Of a DNA stretch of 64,000 nt, positions 19,429 to 27,180 are shown in pieces. Where the stretch lies: positions 186,001 through 250,000 of the forward strand of contig NZ_JAGETZ010000004.1 of the NCBI RefSeq assembly GCF_017571495.1. The letters are read 5' to 3'. Under the pieces are notes generated by a model. It saw only the letters and a program-made list of their open reading frames with translations, was not told the DNA's origin and made no database searches. Every line of letters starts with the position of its first letter. Position 1 is the first letter of the stretch. The DNA comes from Hymenobacter negativus. Its GTDB lineage: Bacteria; Bacteroidota; Bacteroidia; Cytophagales; Hymenobacteraceae. The position numbers and the translations under genes were made by a program.

Positions 19429-20076
19429 ATGGCAATTACCTATGTATTATTTGATGCAGCCAACACCCTCATTAACAAGCCAATGTTGTGGGAGCGAATG
19501 CAGGGTGTATTGGTAGCCGCCGGCCACCATATTCCGTCGGACCTGTTGCGCCGCAACCACAAACTTATGAGCGAGTGCTTGCATTTTCCGGACCGCACTT
19601 CACAGGAGTTTTACCAAAAGTTCAACGCCGAGCTGCTATATTCACTCGGCATCATCCCTACGGAAACCCTGCTGACGGACATTTTTCGGGCCTGCACTTA
19701 TTTGCCGTGGGTAGCTTTCGCTGATACCAGCGTACTGACCGGGTTACAGCGGCCGTTAGGCATTGTGTCGAATTTCAACAACACGTTACCCCAATTGGTG
19801 GACGGTTTGTTTGGCCCTAACGTGTTCCGCGACATCGTGGTATCCGAGCTAAAAGGCGTTGCTAAGCCCCAACTGGCGTTCTACGAAGCGGCCCTAGCGG
19901 CCGCCGGTGTGCCCGCCGCCGAAATCCTGTATGTGGGCGACTCTATCAAGCTCGACATGGAACCTGCACTGGCGCTGGGGATGCAAGCCGTGCTCATTGA
20001 CCGTGACGGGGCGTTTCCATGCTACCCGCACCGCATCGACTCTTTTGCGCAACTCCCTAATATGCTTGCTGAATGA
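19429..20076 (+). CDS. HAD-superfamily hydrolase
   Basis: A 215-residue HAD protein with an alpha-helical C1 cap (about residues 15-85). Motif I reads FDAANTL: the nucleophile Asp is present, but the second Asp that phosphatases use as general acid is Ala. The motif therefore looks more like dehalogenase-type or HDHD3-like members. Motif II is GIVSNFNNT, motif III is GVAKPQLAFY, and motif IV is YVGDSIKLDMEPALALGM. The reaction is unclear; classic phosphatase activity should not be assumed. It lies 14 bp after the ATP-grasp gene and its stop overlaps the next start (ATGA), so it belongs to the same operon. Confidence 0.8.
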   Translation: MAITYVLFDAANTLINKPMLWERMQGVLVAAGHHIPSDLLRRNHKLMSECLHFPDRTSQEFYQKFNAELLYSLGIIPTETLLTDIFRACTYLPWVAFADTSVLTGLQRPLGIVSNFNNTLPQLVDGLFGPNVFRDIVVSELKGVAKPQLAFYEAALAAAGVPAAEILYVGDSIKLDMEPALALGMQAVLIDRDGAFPCYPHRIDSFAQLPNMLAE

Positions 20077-21041
20077 GCCCTGCCCAACCCGCCGCCCTAC
20101 CCCTGCTTTCGCTGGTAGTGCCGGTGTACTACGAGGAGGAATGTATTGCCCAGTTCATTGCCGAAACCGGAGCGGTGCTGGCCTCGCTACCACTGCGCCA
20201 CGAATACGTATTTGTCGACGATGGCAGCACGGACCAAACTGTGGCCATCATCAAGGAACATGCGCGCACCAACCCGGCCATTCGGCTGGTCGAACTGTCG
20301 TATAACCATGGCAAGCAAGCTGCCGTTACGGCTGGCATTGCCCATGCCAAAGGCGACTACTTGCTCTACATGGACCCTGACTTGCAGGACCCGCCCACCG
20401 AAATTCCGCATTTCGTGACAGAGTTGGAAAAAGGCTACGACCTGGTGTTCGGCATCCGGCGCGAAAAGATGGATGGTCCATTGAACAAATTGATGTCCAG
20501 CGTGTTTTGGGGCACCCTGGACCGGTTTACGGGCCTAGCCATCCCCAAGGGCTTAGCTGTGATGCGTATTTTCACACGCCGTTTTGCTGACCAGTTTCTG
20601 CAATATCCCGAGCAAAATCGTTTCATTGAAGGGATTTTCATGCACATCGGCCTTAAGCGAAGCACCCTGCTGATTGAGCAGCGCGAGCGGTTTGCAGGTA
20701 CCAGCAAGTTCAACTTCAGCCGCAAGATGAACCTGGCTTTTGATGCTATCTTCGACTTCTCCGAAAAGCCGCTGAAAGCTGCCGTAAAGTTTGGGGCCTT
20801 CCTGAGCATAGCCGCCAGTATCTTTTTGGTGGGTATCCTGCTGGCCAAGCTGTTCCTGATAGAATTTCAGGCCGGCTGGCCTTCCCTCATTGGGGCTATT
20901 GTGTTGGGTACTGGCATCCAGTTGTTTTTTGTGGGCATCGTAGCCATTTACATTGGGCGCATCTACCGCGAAACCAAGCGCCGCCCTCTATTCTCCGTCA
21001 AAGAGGTTACAAATGGCGTCTCCGCGCCGGTTTTGCATTAG
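20073..21041 (+). CDS. polyprenyl-phosphate glycosyltransferase, GT2 (DPM1/GtrB-like)
   Basis: A 322-residue GT2 enzyme of the dolichol/undecaprenyl-phosphate type. The catalytic domain (about residues 1-230) has LSLVVPVYYEEECI, the DDGSTD motif and the acidic motif MDPDLQDPP. Two C-terminal membrane helices lie at about 245-268 and 275-300, followed by the basic tail GRIYRETKRRPLFSVKEV. Such enzymes load a sugar onto undecaprenyl phosphate for use by GT-C enzymes such as the GT39-like gene at 14.4 kb (inference). The start overlaps the HAD stop as ATGA. Confidence 0.88.
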   Translation: MSPAQPAALPLLSLVVPVYYEEECIAQFIAETGAVLASLPLRHEYVFVDDGSTDQTVAIIKEHARTNPAIRLVELSYNHGKQAAVTAGIAHAKGDYLLYMDPDLQDPPTEIPHFVTELEKGYDLVFGIRREKMDGPLNKLMSSVFWGTLDRFTGLAIPKGLAVMRIFTRRFADQFLQYPEQNRFIEGIFMHIGLKRSTLLIEQRERFAGTSKFNFSRKMNLAFDAIFDFSEKPLKAAVKFGAFLSIAASIFLVGILLAKLFLIEFQAGWPSLIGAIVLGTGIQLFFVGIVAIYIGRIYRETKRRPLFSVKEVTNGVSAPVLH

Positions 21042-21054
21042 CCTCGTGTTCTAC

Positions 21055-21687
21055 ATGAAAAAGCTAGCAATTATCGGGTCGGGTGACCTGGGACAACTCA
21101 TAGCCTACCACGCCGCTGCTGACAAGCATTACCAGGTCGTCGGCTTCTTCGACGATTTCCGTGTTCCCAGCCACTTGGCCGGCGATTATCCGGTACTGGG
21201 AGGCGTGGAGGCTATTGCCTCTCAGTTCCAGGCCGGGCAGTTTGATGAGTTGATGATTGGCATCGGCTATAAGCATCTGGCCGTGCGCCGTACATTGTTT
21301 CAACGGTTTGCCGGACAGGTACCCCTGGGCCGCGTCGTGCATTCATCGGCCTCGGTCGATGCCTCGTGCCGCCTGGGCACCGGCGTGTTTGTGTTGCCCG
21401 GCTGCGTGCTCGACCGCAACGTGGTGCTGGCCGATAACGTGCTGCTGAATACAGCCTGCGTCATTGCGCACGACTCACAGGTGGGCGCACACACCTTCCT
21501 GTCGCCGCGTGTAGCAGTAGCTGGCTTTGTGCAGATTGGTGAAGGCTGCAACATCGGCATCAACACCACCCTTATCGACAATATTACTCTCGCCGATGGC
21601 ATTCAGACTGGTGGCGGCACAGTGGTTATTAAATCACTTGCGCAGCCGGGCCTCTACGTGGGCAACCCAGCCCGTTTTATCAGGTAG
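21055..21687 (+). CDS. NeuD/PglD-family sugar O/N-acyltransferase
   Basis: From the ATG at 21055 this is a 210-residue protein. An N-terminal Rossmann-like NeuD domain (KKLAIIGSGDLGQLIAYHA, about residues 2-20, then VGFFDDF) is followed by a left-handed beta-helix of hexapeptide repeats (about 95-205). This is the PglD architecture, which acetylates 4-amino sugars. It could acetylate the dTDP-Fuc4N made by the RffA enzyme encoded on the other side of the divergent promoter. A longer frame from 20953 overlaps the GT2 gene and adds 34 unconserved residues, so it was rejected. A hairpin terminator follows. Confidence 0.85.
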   Translation: MKKLAIIGSGDLGQLIAYHAAADKHYQVVGFFDDFRVPSHLAGDYPVLGGVEAIASQFQAGQFDELMIGIGYKHLAVRRTLFQRFAGQVPLGRVVHSSASVDASCRLGTGVFVLPGCVLDRNVVLADNVLLNTACVIAHDSQVGAHTFLSPRVAVAGFVQIGEGCNIGINTTLIDNITLADGIQTGGGTVVIKSLAQPGLYVGNPARFIR

Positions 21688-21716
21688 TTTCCGCGCAACG
21701 CCGACAGGCTCAGAAT

Positions 21717-21741
21717 AACCCAGGGGCTAGCCTGGTTTTTG
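21717..21741 (+). terminator. Rho-independent terminator of the SDR/ATP-grasp cassette
   Basis: Short stem CCAGG/CCTGG (21720-21724, 21731-21735) with a 6-nt loop, followed by TTTTT. It lies 30 bp after the NeuD-like gene stop. Confidence 0.6.
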
Positions 21742-21815
21742 TGGCATAGAATGGTAAATTAAAGCAGGAACTTATATACTTATTCGAACTATATCACTTC
21801 CGATAAAATTATTGC

Positions 21816-22329
21816 CTACGTAAACAGGACGGGTTTTACGCCATCAAAAGCTTTACCCAAATACAGACCGATAATACCAATAGCCAGGATTATTACTCCC
21901 GAAAAAAGCAACATGGATATGACAAGGCCCGTGTAGCTAAGTACCTGCGTTGTGCCCTCGATGGCCTGCCACACCATCCAGAAAACACCCAAGAAGGTGG
22001 TGGCCGCTATTAGCAGGTTGTATTCGATAAGCCGCTGTGGCTTATCGAATACAACTTGCATGATATCCAGCGCTAGATTAAACAGCCATCCGAGATTGTA
22101 TCTGTTAGTGCCTGCGGCCCGTTCGGCGTGCACAACGTCGATGTTAGCCGTGCGAAGGCCAACCCACCTGACCATCGTCGGGGAAATTCGGTGCACTTTC
22201 GTGCAACGCACCAATGCCCGTAATAGGCATTACACTGCGAATAATCTGGGCTACAAGTTCCGGCAGCATGGTATCGGCCCGGTAGACTGGACTTACAATG
22301 GAAAAGAACGTTTTTGTTGAAATGGCCAT
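21816..22329 (-). pseudogene. GT2 glycosyltransferase pseudogene with large internal deletion
   Basis: The 5' part (from the ATG at 22329) encodes FFSIVSPVYRADTMLPELV..PITG, the N-terminus of an ArnC-like GT2. It then jumps, out of frame, at about 22210-22230 to the C-terminal half: PTMVRWVGLRT, AERAAGTNRYN, two membrane helices and IGLYLGKAFDGVKPVLF. Compared with the intact paralogue at 45.5 kb, about 145 codons are missing, including the acidic catalytic motif. The product cannot be a working transferase. A 17-bp perfect palindrome lies inside the C-terminal part. The gene is the relic of a polyprenyl-phosphate sugar transferase. Confidence 0.85.
22017..22055. repeat. 17-bp perfect inverted repeat inside the GT2 pseudogene
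   Basis: Arms 22017-22033 and 22039-22055 (core TATTCGATAAGCC / GGCTTATCGAATA) are perfect complements, with a 5-nt loop GCTGT. The repeat lies in what was coding sequence, over a membrane-proximal segment of the pseudogene. Confidence 0.85.
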
Positions 22330-22394
22330 CCGGAATTATTCTCCGCTATTATACTTGGTGATGCGCTGTGGCGCGGGCACAGGCGTATACACGT

Positions 22395-23309
22395 TTACAT
22401 CTCTCGCATGAGCACCTGATAGAGCGCCAACATACTGGCAATATCACGCTTGTCAACCAACTCGTTGGGTGTGTGCACATGGTCTTCGGGCGCGCCCACA
22501 AAACACCAGTCCCACGGCGCAGCAGCGTGCTGTAGCTCTTTGGCATCGGAGCCCCCGCTGCCTTCCACTTCCAGTTGATGCGGAATGCCTGAAGCCGCCG
22601 CAATGGCCCGGATACGGTCTACGTAGCTGCGCCGTGGAATCAGCGAGTCACGCACGGAGATGGCGCAGCCCTGGCCAGCGTGTACGCCTTCTGTTACCCA
22701 GGTAATATCTGAAATTAGAGCTTGCCGCACGCCGTAGGTTTCGTTGATGTACTTGGCCAGATAGGCAACCGAGCCGCCGCCGTGCTCTTCCCAGCAAGAG
22801 AAAGCAATGATGCCGTGCTCCAGAGTTTCGCAGAGTCGTAGCGCATTCCACACACCAAGCCGATTGTCAAGGTAGCAGCTCTGAATGGTGGTTTCGGTTT
22901 CGCGGAAATCGCAATAGAAGGTCAACTCTGTGCCGCGGTCTATTTCGCGGTGGAACGCGTAGCCTAATTCCCCGGTTTCTTCGTCTATCGTTAGCTCACA
23001 ATCTACCATTCCTTGCGAATCCTGCCCCACCAAGCGGTAGCCAGCCTCGGCCTGTGGGCCACCGATGCGCACGAGCTGCCGCCCGTAGCGCACCGTGAAC
23101 CCGATGCTGTCGAGGTGGGCGAATACAGCCGTGCGCGGCTCCCCAAATACCAGCAGCAAACAGTCTTGAAATCGCTCATCGGCTATTATCTGGGGTTGAT
23201 GTCGCCAACTAGCTTGGTGCTGCCGAACATAGTCGAGTACAAATTCAGTGAGGGCGGTTTCGTGGCCGGCCGGGGCCGGGATACGGCAAAGCGAGTGAAG
23301 CAGCTGCAT
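22395..23309 (-). CDS. M42/M20-type zinc aminopeptidase
   Basis: From the ATG at 23309, 304 residues of a di-zinc aminopeptidase. The metal ligands expected of the family are visible in order: His in [10 protein letters not shown], Asp in [11 protein letters not shown], the Glu-Glu pair in [10 protein letters not shown], Asp in [11 protein letters not shown], and His in [11 protein letters not shown]. This is a cytoplasmic peptidase with no signal peptide. It has no evident link to polysaccharide synthesis and may be a housekeeping gene inside the locus. The longer frame begins at a TTG two codons upstream; the ATG is preferred. A TAGCTTTG -7 element lies 19 bp upstream. Confidence 0.88.
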   Translation of the reverse strand: MQLLHSLCRIPAPAGHETALTEFVLDYVRQHQASWRHQPQIIADERFQDCLLLVFGEPRTAVFAHLDSIGFTVRYGRQLVRIGGPQAEAGYRLVGQDSQGMVDCELTIDEETGELGYAFHREIDRGTELTFYCDFRETETTIQSCYLDNRLGVWNALRLCETLEHGIIAFSCWEEHGGGSVAYLAKYINETYGVRQALISDITWVTEGVHAGQGCAISVRDSLIPRRSYVDRIRAIAAASGIPHQLEVEGSGGSDAKELQHAAAPWDWCFVGAPEDHVHTPNELVDKRDIASMLALYQVLMREM

Positions 23310-23328
23310 GAGCAAAGAGAATTACGCC

Positions 23329-23336
23329 CAAAGCTA
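23329..23336 (-). promoter_or_regulatory. -7 promoter element (TAnnTTTG) of the M42-type peptidase
   Basis: The minus strand reads TAGCTTTG about 20 bp upstream of the ATG at 23309. Exact -7 match; -33 not evident. Confidence 0.4.
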
Positions 23337-23429
23337 GACCAAAGTCCGTACTTTAGCAGGCTCGTTCCCCTTTCCGTTATATTAGCGCCGGGCCGGTCCC
23401 GGATTAGGCCTGCCTTCTATTTCTATTCT

Positions 23430-24677
23430 ATGCTGCGTTTGCTGTTTTGTATCTGTTTGGGCCTGCTTTTGACACCATTGCTGGGCAAAGCTCAGAAGCT
23501 TGATACAATTCGCACTCCACCAGCAATGAAAACCGTAGCCCTTGACTCAGTGGGCGTCCTTCCGTCCGCTATTGATACCAAAGGCTGGCTGCTGCTTGAT
23601 AAGGATATTCAGTTAGAATTGGACGGTGCTGTCCAGAATATTTACAATTTTAAGTACGATAAGGCAGAGAAGCAGTTCCGCTCATTGCGGCGACGCTATC
23701 CAAATCATCCCATGCCTTATTTTCTGCTGGGCCTGAGTACGTGGTGGAAAATCATGCCCACCAGTTTTCAGACGGAGCAGTATGATAAAACCTTTTTTGC
23801 CTACATGGACACCGCCGTGACCAAGGCTCAGAGGCTCTACGATATCGATAACAATAATTACGAAGCCAGCTTTTTCCTTTCGGCCGCTTATGGCTTCGAT
23901 GCGCGGCTGCATGCCGAGCGTCATGACTGGCGCAAAGCCACCGTGGGTGCTCGCCGCTCATTGAATTTTCTTAAAAAAAGTCAGGAAGCCAATGGCCTAA
24001 GCCCAGAGTTCCAGTTCGGACAGGCGTTGTTCAATTACTACGCCGTCTGGATTCCTGACAATTACCCACTGCTAAAGCCAGTACTGCTGTTTTTTCCCAA
24101 AGGCGATAAAAAGCTAGGGCTACAACAACTCCACAGCGTGGCTACAAACGGCTTTTATACCGCTACTGAAGCCCGGGTCTTCCTTATGCGCATCCTCAAA
24201 AATGAGGAAAACAATGCTGAAGAGGCCATGCCTGTAGCCAAGTACCTCGCTACTAAGTTTCCTGATAACGGCTACTTCCAGCGCTTCTACGCCTTATTAG
24301 CCTATGACCAGGGTGAATTTTCAGACTGCGAAAGGGTTAGCCGCGAGATTCTGGACAAGATAAATAAAGGAATGCCCGGCTATGAGGGCATTAGTGGTCG
24401 CTATGCCAGCTACTTCCTGGGCTATTTGATGCAGAACCGCTACCGTGATATTGCCAAGGCCAAAGACTATTACCAACGCTGCATTGTGTTTTCCGAAAGC
24501 ACTGGCGATACTTCTGGCGGCTTCTACCTGTTTTCCAACATTAACCTAGCGCGAGTAGCTGCCAAGGAAAAGGACGCCGCCGCTGCCAAGCGCTATTACA
24601 CAGTAGTAGCCGATAAAGCCGACCATAAGTCGGAACAATACAAGGAGGCGAAAGCGTATCTAAAAAAAGCAAAGTAA
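23430..24677 (+). CDS. exported TPR-repeat protein of unknown function
   Basis: From the ATG at 23430 the product is 415 residues. A signal peptide spans about residues 1-20 (LRLLFCICLGLLLTPLLGKAQ). The rest is helical and TPR-like, with pairs such as YNFKYDKAEKQFRSLRRRYPNHPMPYFLLGLS, GYFQRFYALLAYDQGEF and an A-rich C-terminal repeat ending in KAKDYYQRC and AAAKRYYTVVADKA. It is likely periplasmic and may act as a scaffold. The longer frame from 23013 overlaps the opposite-strand peptidase gene and has no signal peptide. It lies 14 bp before a polytopic membrane protein gene, so the two are probably co-transcribed. Confidence 0.75.
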   Translation: MLRLLFCICLGLLLTPLLGKAQKLDTIRTPPAMKTVALDSVGVLPSAIDTKGWLLLDKDIQLELDGAVQNIYNFKYDKAEKQFRSLRRRYPNHPMPYFLLGLSTWWKIMPTSFQTEQYDKTFFAYMDTAVTKAQRLYDIDNNNYEASFFLSAAYGFDARLHAERHDWRKATVGARRSLNFLKKSQEANGLSPEFQFGQALFNYYAVWIPDNYPLLKPVLLFFPKGDKKLGLQQLHSVATNGFYTATEARVFLMRILKNEENNAEEAMPVAKYLATKFPDNGYFQRFYALLAYDQGEFSDCERVSREILDKINKGMPGYEGISGRYASYFLGYLMQNRYRDIAKAKDYYQRCIVFSESTGDTSGGFYLFSNINLARVAAKEKDAAAAKRYYTVVADKADHKSEQYKEAKAYLKKAK

Positions 24678-24691
24678 CCGCAGCGGTCAGC

Positions 24692-26047
24692 ATGGAACTC
24701 AAGGACCTTTACATTACACCCTTTTATTTGGCAATCATATACATGCTTGCTTATGGGCTCCGGTCTTCGGTCACCAACGTCTACACCAAGAAGTATTTTA
24801 TCCCAGCCCTCACTGTCAAGGTTGTAGGTGCTATTGCGCTCGGCATTTTATATTACACGTTGTACGGAGGTGATACCAATAATTACTATAATCACGCTGG
24901 CATTATCTACCATGCATTTGGTGACTCTTTTGCAGCTGGTTGGGAACTAGTAACAACTGCAGGCGATGTGACGCCAGCTATCAGCAAGTATGTTACCCAA
25001 ATGATGTGGTTTGGGCGTGGTAGCAACGAATACTTTGTAATTCGGGTAGCAGGCGTGTTTGCATTACTTAGCTTTTGCACCTATACTGTTATTGCGGTAC
25101 TTTTTGCAACAATCACGTTTACAGGCATGTGGGCCATGTACATGACGTTTGCTAAAATACGTCCTCAAGCTTATAAAGAGCTCGCAATTGCTGTTTTTTT
25201 TCTCCCATCAGTATTTTTCTGGGGTTCAGGTCTACTCAAAGATTCACTTTGTATAGGAGCACTAGGATGGCTTTTCTATGCTTTTTACAGAGGTACTATT
25301 GAGCGTAAAAACATCTTACGCTGTGCAGTACTGGGCGCAAGCGCGATGGGTGTTATCTATGCTATGAAGATTTATATTCTGCTGGCCTTTCTCCCACCAG
25401 CTCTACTTTGGGTATTCAATGAAAGCACGCAGGATATTCGTAATACCGCTGTACGCTGGCTAGTAAAACCCCTTTTTCTGGGCCTGGGTGGCGTAGTGGC
25501 CGCGTATGCTATTGTTCAACTTTCAGCTGCTGACGCGCGATTCAACATAGATAAGATTGGGGCGCAAAGCAAGCTGACCGCTGACTATCTTCAGCAGGTC
25601 AGCAAGGCTGAACAGGGTTCAGGTTATAACATTGGAGCGCAGGATGGTACAATTGGCGGCATGGTGAAGCTAGCACCCCAAGCTATTATCGTGTCGCTGT
25701 TTCGGCCTTTTCTATGGGAAGCTCGCAACCCAACTATGGGGCTTTCTGCTCTTGAAGCAACATATTTTCTCTACCTTACCATCCGAATTTTTTGGCGTGT
25801 GGGGTTATTCAAAACGCTCAGTACCATTGGACGAGTTCCGGTATTGACCTTGTGCTTCATCTTCAGCCTGATTTTTGCCATCTCCGTGGGTGTATCCAGT
25901 GGCAACTTTGGAACGCTTGTACGTTATAAGATTCCGCTCATGCCGTTTTACCTTGCCGGCCTCTATATCTTGCAGAGCATTACCGTCGCTTCCGCACAGC
26001 CCAAAACGCGCCAAGCACTTAAGCTGCGGCAGTTGGCCAACGCTTAA
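24692..26047 (+). CDS. polytopic membrane protein, candidate polysaccharide polymerase (Wzy-like)
   Basis: A 451-residue integral membrane protein with about ten to eleven hydrophobic segments, beginning at about residues 8-22. A long extracytoplasmic loop lies at about residues 275-320 (DADARFNIDKIGAQSKL ... GYNIGAQDGTIGGM). It has no recognised domain. Size, topology and position in a locus that has a Wzx flippase but no other obvious polymerase make it the best Wzy candidate; this is inference only. Its AT-richer composition compared with its neighbours also fits a variable polymerase gene. Its stop codon overlaps the stop of the opposite-strand GT4 gene (TTAA), with no terminator between them. 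Confidence 0.6.
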   Translation: MELKDLYITPFYLAIIYMLAYGLRSSVTNVYTKKYFIPALTVKVVGAIALGILYYTLYGGDTNNYYNHAGIIYHAFGDSFAAGWELVTTAGDVTPAISKYVTQMMWFGRGSNEYFVIRVAGVFALLSFCTYTVIAVLFATITFTGMWAMYMTFAKIRPQAYKELAIAVFFLPSVFFWGSGLLKDSLCIGALGWLFYAFYRGTIERKNILRCAVLGASAMGVIYAMKIYILLAFLPPALLWVFNESTQDIRNTAVRWLVKPLFLGLGGVVAAYAIVQLSAADARFNIDKIGAQSKLTADYLQQVSKAEQGSGYNIGAQDGTIGGMVKLAPQAIIVSLFRPFLWEARNPTMGLSALEATYFLYLTIRIFWRVGLFKTLSTIGRVPVLTLCFIFSLIFAISVGVSSGNFGTLVRYKIPLMPFYLAGLYILQSITVASAQPKTRQALKLRQLANA

Positions 26048-27114
26048 ACAAACAAACCTAAAAAATTGGCTGTATTGGCCCGTATCGAATAGCGTTGCTC
26101 GATGGTAGCGCGGGCGGCAAGGCCGAGGTGTTCCCGTAGGCTGGCATCTTGCAGCAGTTGGCGCAGGCTGGCCTCCCATTCGGCTGGGGTGGCACACACA
26201 AAACCGTTCTGGCCATGCTGTACTACTTCGGTATTCATGCCCACAGGCGATACCAGCGCCGGAACTCCCAATGCCATGTATTGCAGCGCCTTAAAGGCAC
26301 ACTTACCCTTGGCCCATGGGTCATCTTCCAACGGCATTAGGCCGACGTGGAAACCCAGCAAATCAGCAATTTCAGTGTCTTTGCGCCACGGCAGAAACAC
26401 GAGTGAGCGCAGCGGCAGATTGGGTGGCTGGTTGGAGATAACGCGGAATTCAAACTCCAGTCCTTCCTCCTCCAGACGAGCCAGCACGGGCACTACCTGG
26501 TCGAGATATTTGAGGGTGGAGTGTGTGCCAGTCCAGCCAATGACGAGACGGCCTGGCGCAGCTTGGTCGCGCACCTGATTGTGCAGATGCACCGTGTCGA
26601 TAGTAGTAGGATTGATTACGGCGCGGGGGTTAAACTGCCGGGCATAATCGGCCAAATAGGCATTGCCACAGCTATTTTTATAGGACCAGCGACAGATATC
26701 GGCCACCTTATGGTGCCACTTTACTCCGGCGGCAATCTTATTGGCCTCCGACGTATTGGCCAGCCAGATAGCATCGTCGAAATCGTAGATAATTTTCTTA
26801 CCTAGTACTTTGGCAATCAGCCATTCAAACACCGGCGGCCCTACCGGCGCTGCTTCCCGATGTACGAATACAAAGTCATACTTCGGCACCGAAAACAATA
26901 ATTTGGCCCGACGCAGGAAACCGCCCAGAATTCCCATGGCTTTGGCTGCCGCCTGACCAGGCTTGTAAAGAATGTCCCAGGTGGCCACCGAAATGAATGG
27001 TGCCAGATGGTATTGGTGGCCAGCTGCAGTCAACAAATCCAGGTACTGCTCGAAACGGAAACGCTGCGAGGGAGCCCGACCGGGCGGATAGGGCACAAGA
27101 AACAGTATACGCAC
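26044..27114 (-). CDS. GT4-type glycosyltransferase
   Basis: A 356-residue GT-B fold glycosyltransferase. The start is set at GTG 27114, because the N-terminal domain opens directly there with RILFLVPYPPGRAPSQRFR, and a TACCTTTG -7 promoter lies 28 bp upstream of it. The longer frame from 27174 would begin upstream of that promoter. The C-terminal GT4 domain (about residues 210-340) has KCAFKALQYMALGVPALVSP and VQHGQNGFVC, the sugar-nucleotide binding region. A cytoplasmic enzyme acting on lipid-linked intermediates is expected. Substrate is unknown. Confidence 0.85.
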   Translation of the reverse strand: MRILFLVPYPPGRAPSQRFRFEQYLDLLTAAGHQYHLAPFISVATWDILYKPGQAAAKAMGILGGFLRRAKLLFSVPKYDFVFVHREAAPVGPPVFEWLIAKVLGKKIIYDFDDAIWLANTSEANKIAAGVKWHHKVADICRWSYKNSCGNAYLADYARQFNPRAVINPTTIDTVHLHNQVRDQAAPGRLVIGWTGTHSTLKYLDQVVPVLARLEEEGLEFEFRVISNQPPNLPLRSLVFLPWRKDTEIADLLGFHVGLMPLEDDPWAKGKCAFKALQYMALGVPALVSPVGMNTEVVQHGQNGFVCATPAEWEASLRQLLQDASLREHLGLAARATIEQRYSIRANTANFLGLFV

Positions 27115-27141
27115 AAGCGAATAAGCTTTGGAAATAAAGCA

Positions 27142-27149
27142 CAAAGGTA
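27142..27149 (-). promoter_or_regulatory. -7 promoter element (TAnnTTTG) that fixes the GT4 start
   Basis: The minus strand reads TACCTTTG, 28 bp upstream of GTG 27114 but downstream of the alternative start at 27174. A TTG lies 24 bp further upstream (27174-27176), a slightly long spacing. Confidence 0.45.
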
Positions 27150-27180
27150 CACCACTTCGAAAAGGGGCTGACACAATTCA

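Noticed and set aside
23013..23429. N-terminal extension of the TPR protein
   Set aside because: Lies over the opposite-strand peptidase gene; the ATG at 23430 begins a clear signal peptide.
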